Part shown: piece by piece, positions 10,288 to 21,956 of the stretch
How the letters are laid out: every line of letters starts with the position of its first letter
Numbering within the stretch: the stretch's first letter is position 1
From: Glaciozyma antarctica PI12
Taxonomy: Eukaryota; Basidiomycota; Microbotryomycetes; Kriegeriales; Camptobasidiaceae
NCBI GenBank assembly: GCA_002917775.1
Contig: KZ627150.1
Coordinates: forward strand, 1,248,307-1,312,306
Direction: 5' to 3'
DNA length: 64,000 nucleotides
Position numbers and translations under genes: made by a program
Notes under the pieces: model-generated
The model's input: the letters and a program-made list of their open reading frames with translations, nothing else
Database searches by the model: none
Told to the model about the DNA's origin: nothing

Positions 10288-11910
10288 CTACCCCACCATC
10301 TTCCGCCCCGTCATCGCGCCGACCCGCTGCAGCATCTCATGCCACCCGACACCCGCGCTATCCCCCTCCATCCCGCCCGTGGGCCAGAGCTCCCCTCCGC
10401 ACGCCTCGACGACCACCTGGGCGACTTCAATGATCTGCGTTTTTCCCTGTGGGCGATGTTAGTTCATGGATTGAAGAGAAGGGAGAGAGGACGAACGATG
10501 TAGACGAAGACGGTGACGGTCGGAATGGAAGTGCCGGTGCTGTCGTCGATGGTCGGAGGAGCATGGGAGGGGAAGACGTGGACCCCAACGTAAAAAATAG
10601 GATGCGAAGGCGGGAGAGCGAGGAAAGTGCTGAAAAAATCGGGAGTGATGTGATCTGCGCGTAGCTCGAGGCAGCGGAGGTGAGGAGCCGTCTGCGAGAG
10701 GTCAGCGGTGCGGAGGAGAGGCGGTAGGACCTACGAGGAGGATGGAATCGAGGTTGCCTGAGCGGGTGATGGAGCTGGAGAAGGAGGGGGCGAAACTGAG
10801 CTCCGTGAGGTGGGAAAAGCGTTGGGCGAGCGAGGAGAGGGAGAAGGTGTGCGAGAGAGGGTCGTAGAAGGAGGTCTTGCGCTGGCTGGTCGCGATGAAG
10901 CTCCAAACGTCCAGGTGCAAACTGCACAAGCTTATCAGCATCCCAGGTCTTCTCCCGCGCGATTCAAACGAGGAAGACGCACCATCGCAGCTCAGGCAGC
11001 GCGTCCAGCAGCTCCGAGAACCCCCCAACTCCCATCGCCGTATTCTGCCACATGAACAGCTTCTCGACTCCCGCGCTTCCGCCACTACCGCCGAGCTTCA
11101 GCGCCCCCAAAAACCGCTCCAGTACGCTGTCCCTCGCATCGAGCGCCGGAACGTCGTCCATCCCCGAATCCCTCGCATGCGCATGATTCTCCTCGAGGAG
11201 GTTCATGCCCGACAGGGAGATGGAGCGGAGGGATGGCGCGCGGGAGATGAGGGAGATGACTGCATCCTGGCGTGCTCTCGCGTCGGGATCTGGTTCGGCG
11301 TAAAGGTCAAGCATGGAGAGGCTCTCGAGGTTGTTGTGCAGCGGGAGGGCGGAGACGAAAGCGTGGAGCGCTGTAGAGGGTATAGTGCGGGCCGCTACGC
11401 CTAAAGAGAGAGTGGAGAGGCGTGTGCAGTGGGCGAGGAGGGTAGGGAGGTGCTGCAGCCAGGCTTGGAGGATGACTGGAGATGGAGTTGTCGTGAGGGG
11501 TTGGATCGAGAGAGCGGTGGTGAGGGATCCAAACGTGCTTTGCGAGTGGCTAGGCGAGATGCTGGGGAATTGAGAGGCGAGGGATGTGAAGGCTTCGATG
11601 GAAGAGGGCGTGAGGAGGAGCGGGGAGTCGTAGAGCTTCGGCAGGAGGTGGCGATAGAAGGTCCTGCAGACCAGGAGCAGGTCGAGCAGCTGACGGTGGT
11701 ACGCGGTCGTCCTCCTATAATCCCAGTCAGCACCTTGCCTCGCTCTCAGCAAGTCCGGACTCACGTCGCCAGCGTGCTCGCCTTGACCGGGCTCCTCCAC
11801 CCGTGGCTCCTCGGGTCCTCCAGCTGTTCCCTCGCTGGCTCCTCCTCCTCGGGATGAATCATCGTGGCGTCCAAGATCTGAGTGACGAGCTCGAGAGGAA
11901 GGCCGAGCAT
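10288..11910 (-). CDS. F-box-like protein with leucine-rich C-terminal region
   Basis: Starts MLGLPLELVTQILDATM at 11910, matching the LPxELxxxIL opening of an F-box. The typical second half follows after an intron (LLLVCRTFYRHLLPKLYDSP). The rest is leucine-rich with LRR-like spacing (LSTLSLG, NLESLSMLDL, SLRSISLSGMNLLEEN, VEKLFMWQNTAMGVGGFSELLDALPELRW, LTELSF). The final exon ends GAMTGRKMVG with the stop at 10288. Four introns. By family it is probably an SCF ubiquitin-ligase adaptor; the substrate is unknown. It is divergent from the BTB gene at 12269. Upstream in-frame Met codons exist (for example MPDVGTC) but the F-box consensus favours 11910. Confidence 0.72.
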
Positions 11911-12268
11911 GGAGGGCGCGCGAGGGGTTGGTGATTTGTGGGCGTCGAGGAGCTCGACGTGGCGTTTGAGCAGGCGTGGTGAGGTACAGGTCCCAACGTC
12001 TGGCATGCCTGAGCCAAGAAAAGCCGCACAGAGCTGGTCCAGGTGCGAAGGAAGATGGCAGGAGACGGACCACAGCGCGAGGCACGGTCTACGCTCCTCT
12101 CCTTCCTCCCCTCTCTCGCTCAGTCCACGAGTTGTAAGGGACTTGTTCATTTCTGCGCGACCGTCGACCCGAGGGTCTTCTCGAGGAGGCCGTGGAGCGC
12201 CTGCACGCGGTCGTGGTGCTCGTACGTTCCTGCCGCTTGCCACATCAACCGCGCTCACGTATTCTCAG

Positions 12269-13245
12269 ATGCTGTCGCTCCACGACCGCGAGGCGCAGTT
12301 GATACCTTTTCCCCCTTTGGGAGGAAGCTACCGGTACGAGCTGGATCCCCGAGGAATCTGTTGCGGAAGCGGTCGATACAGGCCTTCATGCTGCCCGATG
12401 CGCAGGTTGGTCGAGGGCGCTCTGGAGGGAAAGAGGGGAGCTAACACGTCCGCACGCAGCCCTACTTCGCTCCCAAGCTCCGAACGACCTGCGCCTAGTC
12501 TTTCCTCGAGCGTCGGGCCCTTCCCTCGAGCTCTGGACGAACGCCGACATGCTCTCCACCGCCTCTCCCTACTTCTTCACTCTCCTAAACTCTTCCTTCG
12601 CCGAATCCACCGTCGTAGGGCCTTCTGAACGCCGACGATCCGATCCTCCCCCAGCCGCAACGCTCGAAGCTCCCGGCTCTCTCGAGTTCGACGACTCGGA
12701 CGACGAAGGCGACGAGCTCACCGCCGAGACGCTCTCCTCCCTTCGTATTCCCTCAGCGCGAAGTCGTTGTCGCCGGAACCTCCTACACGACATACGAAGC
12801 TCTCCTCTGCTACCTCCTCACCTCGCACCTCACCTTCGCGCCTCTCCGCCGCTCCCACCTCCCCGATTCCTCGCACCAGAATCCCGCCACCGAGTCACCT
12901 CACAAAGCTTACCTCGCCGCTCAACGCTCTGCTAATCCCCTCCTCCCCCTCCCGACCTCTCCAAAGTCCCTCTACCGCCTCGCCCACCTCCTCGACCTCC
13001 CCGCCCTCCAGCAACTCGCTCTCACCGCCCTCGGTCGCAGTCTTGGGACCCAATTTGTAGCGTGGGAAGTCTTTGGGAATGAGCGTGGTGTGTACGAGGA
13101 AGTGAGGAAGGTGGAGCTCGAGTTTGCGAGGAGGAATTGGGCGGAGGTCAAGGGGAGTGAGGCGTACAAGGAGGTCAAGGAGAGGAGGGAAGAGTTGCCG
13201 TACTTTACGGAGGTGCTGATGGAGTTGAATGAGATGTTTCTTTGA
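12269..13245 (+). CDS. BTB/POZ-domain protein, paralogue 1 (frame broken)
   Basis: First of four paralogues in the window. A 5' exon ending HAARCA is joined by a phase-1 intron (about 12404-12457) to APNDLRLVFPRASG, LELWTNADMLSTASPYFFTLL, an acidic DDSDDEGDELTAETL linker, REVVVAGTSYTTYEALLCYLL and TSHLTFAPLRRSHLPD. The conserved C-terminal region is SPKSLYRLAHLLDLPALQQLAL, VAWEVFGNERGVYEEVRKVEL and ELPYFTEVLMELNEMFL, stop at 13243-13245. BTB domains mediate dimerisation and often recruit Cullin3; that role is inferred. The linker and the REVVV segment lie in different frames, with a +1 shift somewhere in 12731-12765. The start at 12269 is tentative: its frame does not match the frame that aligns with the other paralogues. 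Either a damaged gene or a sequence error. Confidence 0.7.
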
Positions 13246-13581
13246 GGGTGGTGCGAGGGTGGCAATATCAGTGCTTGCTTCGAGGCTTTCTTTCACGCTT
13301 CGCGTACGTGAGAGCGAGATGGGACGAGAGAAGCTGCACTGCTCGCAGCTGTGTGCGCTGTAGTTAGCACAGAAGTTGGCAAAGCGACGTCTGAAGAAGG
13401 AGGACAGGACTGGTGGCCCAAAGCGCCGTCTCGAGCGAGTCCTCTCTCCGGCGTCCAGATCGTCGCACTCCATGAAATACGAATGAGATTGACCAAGCCA
13501 TGAATAAGCAATGACGGGGGGGAATAGCCAAAGCACGGGGGTGGGATAACTACACAACAAACGAACTGCCAACTCCAGAAC
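13246..13581. other. Convergent spacer
   Basis: About 335 bases between the stops of the BTB gene (+) and the dioxygenase (-). No supported feature seen. Confidence 0.5.
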
Positions 13582-15143
13582 CCTACGCCTTGAGCGCCTT
13601 CTCCCTCCTCCCGGTACTCTTAGGATCAAGGTACGGCTTCTCCCCCACGCACACGACACGATCTCCAACGCGAAGTTCATCGTAATCGAACGTCGCGACG
13701 TGCGAGGTCGAACGGTTGTCCCAGATGGCGAGGTCGTTGGGAGACCAGCGGAAACGGACTTGGGAGTCTGGAGAGGGGTTAGCGCGTGGAGAAAGGGGAG
13801 AGGGGAGAGGACGGACTGTGTGATTGGTGCTGGAGGGTGAAGAGGTAGCTGAGGAGAGCCTTGCTTTCGTCGAACGAGAGCTCGTTGATCCGCCTGCGAA
13901 GGGATGTCAGCTTTTCTTCACTCCTCCGACACCGGAACTCACGAAGTAAACGTCGCATTGACGAACAGGCCCTTCATACCCGTCACAGGGTTCGTCCTGA
14001 TAACCGGGTGACTGGCCCTGAACAAATCTCCCGAGTTCTCTGGCGATCCGCGCGGGAGGGTGCGAAGCGCGAATCCATGTCGCCGACTTTGTTCGCGGAA
14101 CATCTCGGCGTGGTGCGTTGCGGTGAGGCCTTCGAGGAAGGTGGCCATGGCGGGGGAGAGGGCGTCGTAGTGCGCGTATGCGGAGGCAAAGAGGGTATCT
14201 CCACCAGTGGGGGGCAGGGTGTGCTGCGAGCGTCGTTAGTGGGAGCAAAGATGAACAGATGGGAAGGGACTCACCATGCGGAGGAGAGTGTAGTTCGCCG
14301 GGACGGGCTCGAAGCTCACGTCGGTGTGCCAGCTGCGTTCGTGCGGAGGTTAGCTGGGGTCGCAGCGTGATTTAAAAAGGACAACGCACCCAGCGGACGC
14401 CAACGACGACCCTTCCTCCATGAACGAAATCTGCCGTCCGTCCTTGTCCGCAACGTTCGTGATCTGCCCGATTGGCAGCCCATTCTCTCCCAGCTCTTGC
14501 GTCGGGTGAATATGGAGCGTCGAGGTCGCCGGCTTTCCCGCGAGCGTTCCTAGTGCGAGACCAAGGACAGCGAGGTCGGCAGGAGTGAGGTCGTCTTGTG
14601 CTGAGAAGACGGCAAGGCCGTGGGTCGAGACTGTCAGAGGAGCAGAGATCAGCACGGGCTCGAGGAGAGTCCAGACCTTGGAGGAACAGGCTGCGCGCGC
14701 CGGAGCAGCACAGCACACAGCAAACAGCAGCGTACAGCTGTCTCCATAGCTCTGCTGGTGAGCTGCCACTCCCCTCCTCCATCGCTCCCCTCCCGTTCAC
14801 GCGTGGCCCCTCCTTCCGCAGCTCGAAAAAAATAAACAAAAGACTCGAACTCACTCTCGAGCGCCAGATCCTTCAAGACGGCGTCCCTCTGCGCCACGGG
14901 CAGCTGAAGAACTTTCTTCAACTGCGTCTCCTTGCCAAACTGGATCCCAATCGCGGGCGTAAGCTGAAGGCGGGGGTAGTCGGTCGCGTTAAGCGCGCCG
15001 GAGTGGACGAGCGGCTCGACGAGCAGGCCTGAGGAAGGAGGCGGAGTGGCGCGGCCGGTGAGGGGGAGGGTGTAGGTCGCGTCGGAGGCGGCGGGGGCGG
15101 TGTGGGTCGTGGAGAGGGAGAAGAGGGAGACCAGGGAGACCAT
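13582..15143 (-). CDS. TauD/TfdA-family Fe(II)/2-oxoglutarate dioxygenase
   Basis: Starts MVSLVSLFSLSTTHTAPAAS at 15143. The jelly-roll dioxygenase follows: LTPAIGIQFGKETQLKKVLQL, THGLAVFSAQDDLTPADL, GWHTDVSFEPVPANYTLLRM (HxD iron ligands), PPTGGDTLFASAYAHYDAL, HPVIRTNPVTGMKGLFVN, and WDNRSTSHVATFDYDELRVG (distal His, then the Arg for 2-oxoglutarate). It ends KSTGRREKALKA with the stop at 13582. All expected catalytic residues are visible. Relatives cleave taurine, alkyl sulfonates or other acids (yeast Jlp1), so sulfur scavenging is a reasonable inference but the substrate is not fixed by sequence. About five short introns. The first intron, in the 14640-14860 area, is longer than the rest. 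Confidence 0.88.
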
Positions 15144-15224
15144 GTCGTGTGCGGGTGGTTTGAGGAGAGGATCGGGCGAGGGCGGCTCTATTGGGGGCGA
15201 TGAGGTCTAGTTCTAAGGTATTTT

Positions 15225-15851
15225 ATGCTGAGGAAGGAGAGTACTGAGATGCGGGATGTGGAGGAAAGGAAGAGGAGAAAGGAAAAGGGGAAGAGGGCCC
15301 AGAGGATAAATCCTCAAGGCGTGATTCGGCTGAGCGTTCGCGAGCTGGTCGGCCTGGCTCCTTTCGTCGCGTCGCTGCTGAGCGTTCAAGCTGCTCACTC
15401 AGTCCAGCAGCAATGTCTTTGGATCCTGAGTTCTGAACCGAGCGCGTCGGAGGGGTGGGAAGCACCATATCGCGTTCAAGTGGAGGTCTGCTCGGCCGGC
15501 GCCTCGCCGAACGAAAAGAATTTGGAGATGTGGCCCAGCGAGCGCAATGAAGACGCAGATACGTTGAACGGGATCAAATGGTCGTTATTAGAGTCAACCT
15601 ACAATGGAGGCGAGACGCCTTTGGTCGTTCAAACGCTCGGAATGCAATTGGTGTTGTGTACCGAGTTAGGCGACGAAGGCCTTTGCAAAGCAGCGTTTGG
15701 AAACGATGTAGATGGAACGGAGAGCCAGCTGAAGACTCTGTCGTCGATAACGCGAGAACAGAATGCAGATGAAGCAGAACTTCGGCGAGCGAGCAGGTTT
15801 AGTGCGAGCACAATCCCTTCTCTGCAGCCTGAGCAGGCCATGCCCAACTAA
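15225..15851 (+). CDS. Hypothetical 208-residue ORF, low support
   Basis: Uninterrupted ATG-to-TAA frame starting MLRKESTEMRDVEERKRRKE and ending LQPEQAMPN. It lies in the divergent space upstream of the dioxygenase. No domain is recognised, and it is basic at the start and mixed later. It has no introns, unlike almost every gene here, so it may be chance. Listed because nothing else occupies 15150-15980. Confidence 0.2.
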   Translation: MLRKESTEMRDVEERKRRKEKGKRAQRINPQGVIRLSVRELVGLAPFVASLLSVQAAHSVQQQCLWILSSEPSASEGWEAPYRVQVEVCSAGASPNEKNLEMWPSERNEDADTLNGIKWSLLESTYNGGETPLVVQTLGMQLVLCTELGDEGLCKAAFGNDVDGTESQLKTLSSITREQNADEAELRRASRFSASTIPSLQPEQAMPN

Positions 15852-15987
15852 AAGTGAGAGTAGAGAACTTATCAACCTGCGCGCGAGAAGACGTAGGTGA
15901 AACGGAAGCAGGATCGCGAAGAGCAGCTTCTCTCGCAGGTCGACATCGCGCTTTGCCCCCAAGGATACATTTCGTTCCTCCCGTCTC

Positions 15988-17272
15988 CTAATCCAGCTTC
16001 CTGACGTAGCGCTTCCCCGTCGCCGGAGGACTCGTAGGCCTCGATGAAGGTCCCGGCGCCACCTTGACCGGGAGCGACTTCTTCTCGACCCCCGAGACGA
16101 CCTCGACCTTCTCGAGCCCAATCCTCTCCCCCGTCGTCAAACGCTCCTTTTCATCCTTCCCCTCCTTCTCCTTCCAGTACAGCGCCATCTGGAGCGCCAA
16201 AACTCCGTTCAAAGCCGCAGCGAGGACGAATCCCCACCAGAGGACTTTGTCCCCCGTCTCCGTCGCCGTCGTGAAGACCCTCGCGAGGCATCCGGCGAGG
16301 GAGTTGAAGACGAGGAAAGCGGAGAGCTGGCCCGTCGAGCCTAGGCGCATGTTGGAGATGATTTGGGGGAGCTTGGAGGAGAGGGCGAGAGGGATGCACG
16401 AGGCGGCGAGGATGCGGAGGGTGGAGAGAGTGACGAGAGGGGAGGAGAGAAGGATGGCGGCGGTGATGAGGGTGAAGCCGAGGGTGGTGAGGAGGGGAGC
16501 GCGGTTGGGGGAGGAGGAGAAGTAGATGATAAGGAAGGTGATGATCACCTGCGCTCATCATCAGCCCTTAGTAAGTGAGGATGGAGAGGAAGGTACGCAC
16601 GTTTTGAATGAGGAGGAAGACGTTCTCTCCGTACGTGCTCCAGGGGAACTCGTGGCGAATGTTGTACGCGACCGTGATCGCGAGGCTGGCCGTGTCGAGG
16701 ACGTAGCTGCTCAAGCTGAGTCCGCGCGCACTCTGGCCTCGCACGATCTTGACAATCTGCGGCACCTTGACGATGCTCCCGCCGAGGACGATCCCGAAGC
16801 CTAGGATCTTGGAGACGGAGTGGCGGATGCAGTAGGTCGAATCGAAGTCTGTGTTCCAGACGAGCGTCGTGTAGCATTCCTGGGGCAAGAAACGTCAGCG
16901 CTGCCTAGACGGGAGCGGTACTCGCTGCGATGGCTGGAAGCAGGCGCCCAGCGCTCCAGGGCAGGTGCAGGTCGCGAAGCAAGCGTTCGCACTGGGGCAG
17001 CCTGCCTCTCCAAGAGGTGACTTCACCAGACGGTCTCGCTCCTGGTCGTGGCGCCCGTCATAAGCTCTCCGTCCTGGTCAGTCCTTGCGTGCAGCCAGCG
17101 CAGCCCAGCTCACGGAGCCGCGGCGCTCCACGCGACGTGTTCACGCCTCCCTCCCTCATCCTCCCCCAGGCGCCTTCCCGCTTGACCTCCCACTCACCTT
17201 CCCAATAAGCGCCATCAGAGGCTCCCTAATCACGCCCGGCAGGCGGTGGGTGATAGCTTGTAGCGGACTCAT
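15988..17272 (-). CDS. MPDU1: MPDU1/Lec35-like PQ-loop membrane protein
   Basis: Starts MSPLQAITHRLPGVIREP at 17272, then ECYTTLVWNTDFDSTYCIRHSVSKILGFG. The first PQ-loop is GGSIVKVPQIVKIVRGQSARGLSLSSYVLD and the second is SSKLPQIISNMRLGSTGQLSAF. SLAGCLARVFTTATETGD and ALNGVLALQMALYWKEKEG follow, with a charged cytosolic tail ending GKRYVRKLD, stop at 15988. Length and motif order match mannose-P-dolichol utilisation defect 1 proteins, which are needed for use of dolichol-P-mannose and -glucose in the ER for N-glycan and GPI synthesis. Two introns are inferred; the first (about 16880-17199) is unusually long for this locus, so the N-terminal exon is less certain. Confidence 0.88.
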
Positions 17273-17612
17273 GAGGGCGGAGAACCAAACGAGGATGGGG
17301 AACGACGGGTGGGGGTTGCTGGAGGGTTGCGTGTAGAGGAACGCGGGGAGACTGGTGGCTGTGGCTGAAGGTAAGGGGAGGATCGAGATGGGCGCCAGTG
17401 CGAGATGGTTGAAGGGAGAAGGACGGAGGCCAGCGACGGGCTGAAGACAAAGAGCGCCGGCGTTCCCAGCGAGGGTTGGTCCTCAACACTCACGGGGGCG
17501 GTTGAAGAACTGCTGCCTAGAGACTCGTTGTAGCTGCTCACCGCGACCTAGAGCGCAGAAGGAGGCCACATCCACCCCGTCACGAACATGCACAAGTACT
17601 CTCTTCGCAAGC

Positions 17613-19498
17613 TCATCTACGATCCGCCTCCCAAACCCCCTGCACCTCATCCGCCTCCACTCCCAACACCCTACTCGCCTTAACGCCCTTCCTCCCCCTC
17701 CTCTCCTCCCCCTCCTCCTCCGAATCATCACCTCCAATCCCAAACCTCTCCCCAGCAGGCCTCCCATTCGCCCCCTGTCCCTCCTCGTACCTCTCCTCCT
17801 CATCATCCACATATAGCGGATCCCTCTCCTCGTGCTCGTGCTCCAGCAGCGCCTCGTCGTCGATCGCAGCTTCGTCGAGGTCCTTCTTAAAGTGTCGGCG
17901 GAGGAAGACGGGGATGAGGACGGCGACGATGATACCTCCTAGTCCTAGACCGTTTTGCCACTGTGAAGGCGTTAGCGGGGAAAGAGGCGGGAGGGGAGGG
18001 ACGAACGGAGATGAGATGAAAGTCGCTTGACGAGGTCATTTGGTCAAGCGTCGTCCCGATTTGAGTGTGAATGTACGAGACGCCCGAAATTCCTACGTCG
18101 AGCTCGAGTTAGGTGGGTGGAGGCGAGGAAGGCGACGGAAGGGACGGACCGAAGAACGTCGAGATCCAGAACGTCCAGACGCTGATTCCGAGATGAGGGG
18201 CGACGACGTTGACGACCCAGTGCGGTGGAAGTGGTGCGATCCTGCAATTCCCATCAGCTCCTCCTCCGTCGAAGTCGGAACGAGCGAAACGCACCTCAGC
18301 ACGATGAGGTACGAGATCAGGTTGTCCCCGTGTCCTGCGATTCGCGTCGTCCAGGCATCGACTCGGTGTTGCCACTTGACGCTGTTGAGGAGGAGCGCAG
18401 GACCGAGTGCGGCAGAGATGAAGTAGCATAGGAGGGCGCCGGTGGAGACGCACTGCGCGAGTTGCGTCGGGGTTAGCTGTGATTGCAGATGGGACGAAGG
18501 AGGGATGCACGAAGCAGACGAGAGGTAGGGCCATGAGAACGCCATACATTGCTCCGCCGAGGACTGCACAGTACGAGCGTTAGTGCGGTCTTGGGGAGGT
18601 GCGAGAGTCGAGGACGTACTGGAAAGGTACATCGACCCTGGGATTGAGAACGCCTGGAGGAAGAGATACACCGTGGTATAGCAACCCAGCACTCGCCAGT
18701 AGTGCCGGTCCTTGTACACCTGCACGCCTCACACGTCAGCTCGCCTTCCCTCCCTCTCCCAGCCGTCGCACGCACCTGAAGGACCCCGTTTAACGCCTTG
18801 AGATCGTCAAAGCTCTTCGGGATCTTGACAAACTCGCGATCCTTTTCGTCGATCGGAGGAAGCAAGCCCTTGAGCAGGACATACAGCCCCAGCAGCGACA
18901 GCCCAAACAACGCAGCCGCCTTGATGCCGGCCAACAACTTCGGTCTCCTTTCCCCGAACGATCCTCCGCCCAGTTGTAGTGATGAAGAGAGAGAGGATGT
19001 CGAGCCGGATCGGGAGCGGTTGAGAGGGAGGTCGGAGAGGTGGGCTGTTGGGGTTAGGAGAGGCGGGAGGGGAGAGGGGGGAAGGGGGACGCCTCCAAAG
19101 GTCGAGGCGCGTGAACGAGGTTCGCCCTCGACGAGTAAAGGGAGTTTAATCGGGGCTGAGGGGTCGTCTGCTGGCTCGTTGATCACGAACTGGGGGTTGG
19201 AGGGTTGGAGGGAGGAGCTGGACTGGGAGGATGACGACGAGGCGGACGACGAGGAACGGTGAGGGCGGACTGTGGCGAGAGAGTGAGCGCTTTGAAAGCT
19301 CTGTGATACTGCCGTGTTGGTGCTGCTCCAGCCTGAGCTGCTCGTCGTCGTCTCCGGGAGGCTCGAGATCGGGATGGAGGGCGACAGGAGGACTTGAGGG
19401 TTCGTAGCGTAGTAATCGCGGGATGAGTCTGATCTGAGCGAGGTCGTCGTGGATGACCTGCTTCTTGAGCTCGTGCTGGGGGACTGGCGACCTGACAT
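17613..19498 (-). CDS. TMEM41/VTT-domain (SNARE-associated) membrane protein
   Basis: Starts MSGRQSPSTSSRSRSSTTTS at 19498. A Ser-rich disordered N-terminus of about 190 residues precedes a TM helix (ALFGLSLLGLYVLLKGLLP) and the VTT domain: FVKIPKSFDDLKALNGVLQ, YKDRHYWRVLGCYTTVYLFL, QAFSIPGSMYLSILGGAMYG, STGALLCYFISAALG, HGDNLISYLIVLRIAPLPPHWVVNVVAPHLG and STFFGISGVSYIHTQIG. A last TM helix is followed by an acidic tail (ERDPLYVDDEEERYEE) and the stop at 17613. Family knowledge: TMEM41B/VMP1-type proteins are ER scramblases acting in autophagy and lipid mobilisation. All splice phases fit. The N-terminal extension is longer than in animal homologues. Introns are about 50 bases. Confidence 0.9.
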
Positions 19499-20536
19499 CT
19501 CGAGGAGGGAGTGGTGGTGGGAGCCAGGAAGCGACGCACGCGCGCCAGTTCATTTGAGCGAGCCGACCGGGCCAAACTCGGTCTCAAATGCTGGCCTGGA
19601 GGTGGAATCTGGATGCATTACAGCAGTGTAAGAAGTCTGTAAAGGTGGTCTCCGTGTCGAGAGGTTGTCGCGAGCTGCTCTACCCTCTCCTCCTCCCCCG
19701 ACCTCCTTCAGCTCCTCCACCGTTCCAAATGATCCACCCCAATCCTTCCCGCCATCCTAACTTCAGCCTGAGCCGTTAGTGTGTCCTGAGCCGCGTGGAT
19801 GCTCCGGAAAGCGGTCCTGCGAGCTGAGAGGAGTGCTGGAGGAAGTCGCCAGACGGAAAGCGATGGCTGGCCTGATTTGGCTCCCGCTTTCGCTCAGGTC
19901 TAGCCTGCTCCTTCAGCAGCTCCTGGCCGACTTTTGAGCACGTTCGAGTGGCGAGGTGGTGGCACGCGGAAAGAGCTCTCCTCGCCTGCGCCGCTCCGCC
20001 TCGATCGTTTTCGCCGCGAGCGCGAAGTTGACACCCCTCGCGTCTTTGGCGCCCTCCCCCTCCCTCTTGCACAGGTTTCCTACGCTCCAGATTGCGCATA
20101 AGGCACCAGCGTGGCCTGCTGAGCGGGTCCTGCGACTCGTGCGAGCTCTTCTGCTCTACTCGTCGGGGAGCCGTTCCGCTTCGCCAGCTGCCTCTCTCTC
20201 GACCTTGCATTCTGCATCTGTCGACTCCCTCTTCGGCTGAACCTGCTGGTCTCCTGCAGAGTCGCTCGACTGGACAGCATACACTCACCCTGCCTTCTCC
20301 TGCGCCTGTTCCTCTCCCCCGTCGCCTGTCTACTTCGATTCCCCTCCTACGGAACAACCTCTGCCTTTCCACCTTACGCAACCTCGTTACGACTTGCCAA
20401 ACGCACTAAATCGTCTTCAAATCGACCCACGCGGTTCTTCCGCCCTCCTCCGAAACCGCCAAGGGCCACGCCCGCTCTCTCCCTCCTCCCCTCCCCTTCT
20501 CGCCACGTCCTCACACCCCAACCTCAACCAGCAGCG
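19499..20536. promoter_or_regulatory. Divergent promoter region between the VTT gene and copper transporter A
   Basis: About 1.04 kb, pyrimidine-rich toward the copper transporter start, which is common for 5' UTRs here. I saw no clear TATA box and no coding exon with a recognisable domain. Several overlapping open frames are judged to be chance. Confidence 0.4.
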
Positions 20537-21477
20537 ATGAATCACTCAAACCACGGCTCCACTGCCGCAGCAGGCACGACGGGCGCCTGCAACGTCTCCA
20601 TGATGTGGAACTGGACTGTCGTGGACTCGTGTTTCATCTCGGAGCAGTGGCACGTCCGCTCAAAAGCTGGCTTCGTAGGGACCGTCATCGGGGTACGCAC
20701 TCCTCTCCTCCCCTCTTCCTCCTCTCCACCGATCTCTGCGGAGGGCCTCCATCACGCGTGCGCGCGCTAATCACGCCAGCAGGTCTTCCTAATCGCCGTT
20801 GCTCTCGAGGCTTTCCGCCGCATCGGGAGGGAGTACGATCTCTCGATCCGTCGGGCCTACTACGCTTCTGACATCGCGGCGCTCGAGATGCTCGGGCAGG
20901 GAGGGAGCGTCAGGCCGTTCCGGTGAGTCCGTTACTGCGCGCCAGAGGACGTGGGCTGACGTGATCGAGCAGGCCGACGTTCGAGCAGCACGCCGTTAGG
21001 AGCACGTTTTATGCGGTGCAGTTTGGAAGTGCTTGTGAGTGGGCTGCGCGAGCGGAGGACCAGAAGGGCGAGGCTGATGGCGATACGCAGATATGCTGAT
21101 GCTGATCGGGATGTACGCTCGTCGTTCCTTCTCTCCTCTACGCGGCTGACAGTCCCCTCAGGTCGTTCAACGGAACTGTCATCCTTGCGATCTTCGTACG
21201 TCCTCACTCCTGCTCCAGCGAGCTTCTCGCTGACGGCTTTCGCGTCGACAGGCTGGCGCTTTTATCGGACACCTGATCTCGGCGGTGCGTTGACTCCCTC
21301 TCCTGATGAAGCACATGCTGATTGGCTTTCGAACAGAGGGACACGTTGAAGGGAGAAGAGGTGGTGGACGTGCCGGCGAGGAGTGCTGCCGTTGATCTTC
21401 GCCCGGTCTTGTTGAAGGTACGGCTCCCCTCTCCAGTTCTCTCTGCGTTGGCTTACTGACCACTCTTATAGTTTTAG
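20537..21477 (+). CDS. Ctr-family copper transporter, paralogue A
   Basis: Starts MNHSNHGSTAAAGTTGACN, then MMWNWTVVDSCFISEQWHVRSK and TM1 (GTVIGVFLIAVALEAFRRIGREYDLSI). Next come STFYAVQFGSAYMLMLIGM (TM2, with the Ctr MxxxM motif as MLIGM), SFNGTVILAIFAGAFIGHLIS (TM3 with GxxxG-type packing) and tail RDTLKGEEVVDVPARSAAVDLRPVLLKF, stop at 21475-21477. Trimeric Ctr proteins carry Cu(I) across the plasma or vacuolar membrane. The short N-terminus with His/Asn but few Met motifs resembles the Ctr2/low-affinity type. Five introns. Its paralogue lies at 39436-40321 on the other strand. Copper-responsive regulation is likely by family but I could not identify a site. Confidence 0.93.
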
Positions 21478-21956
21478 TGAAGTTACGCCAATGTGTAGGC
21501 TCGAAGAGGAGAGGCGAGGGCTGGCGAGGGTCGCCTGGCGCGGTTCGTTGTGTAAATATTGTCAACGAAGGGGTTTTCGTACCAGATCTCCCTTTGTGCG
21601 CTTGTGCACAGCTATTCTTCCTTTCTGAACACATTCTTCAGCGGCAACCCACCTCCAGGACGGGAAAGTTTTTGAGAAAAGCTGTCAACCCAACGTGCAA
21701 GAACAAAAGGACCCGGCCGGCGCGTTGAATCTCTCCCTGTTCCTCCTACCACGTCCTCGCCCACTGCTCTTCTCCACGCCGTCGCCGTACGTGCTCCACT
21801 GCTTCTCTTCCTCTCTCGCCACTCACACCAGGCTCTCCCAGGTTGTCGGCTCCCGCTCATCGTCTTCCCCGCCGCCTCAGCCTCAAAGGTGTGGCCTGCG
21901 TGGTTAGACTTCCGAGGTGTTGAAAGCTCACCAAGCACCAAACCAGGATCTCGAAC
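21478..21956. other. Spacer between copper transporter A and BTB paralogue 2
   Basis: About 480 bases, both neighbours on the plus strand. Contains the transporter 3' UTR and presumably the promoter of the BTB copy. Nothing else supported. Confidence 0.4.
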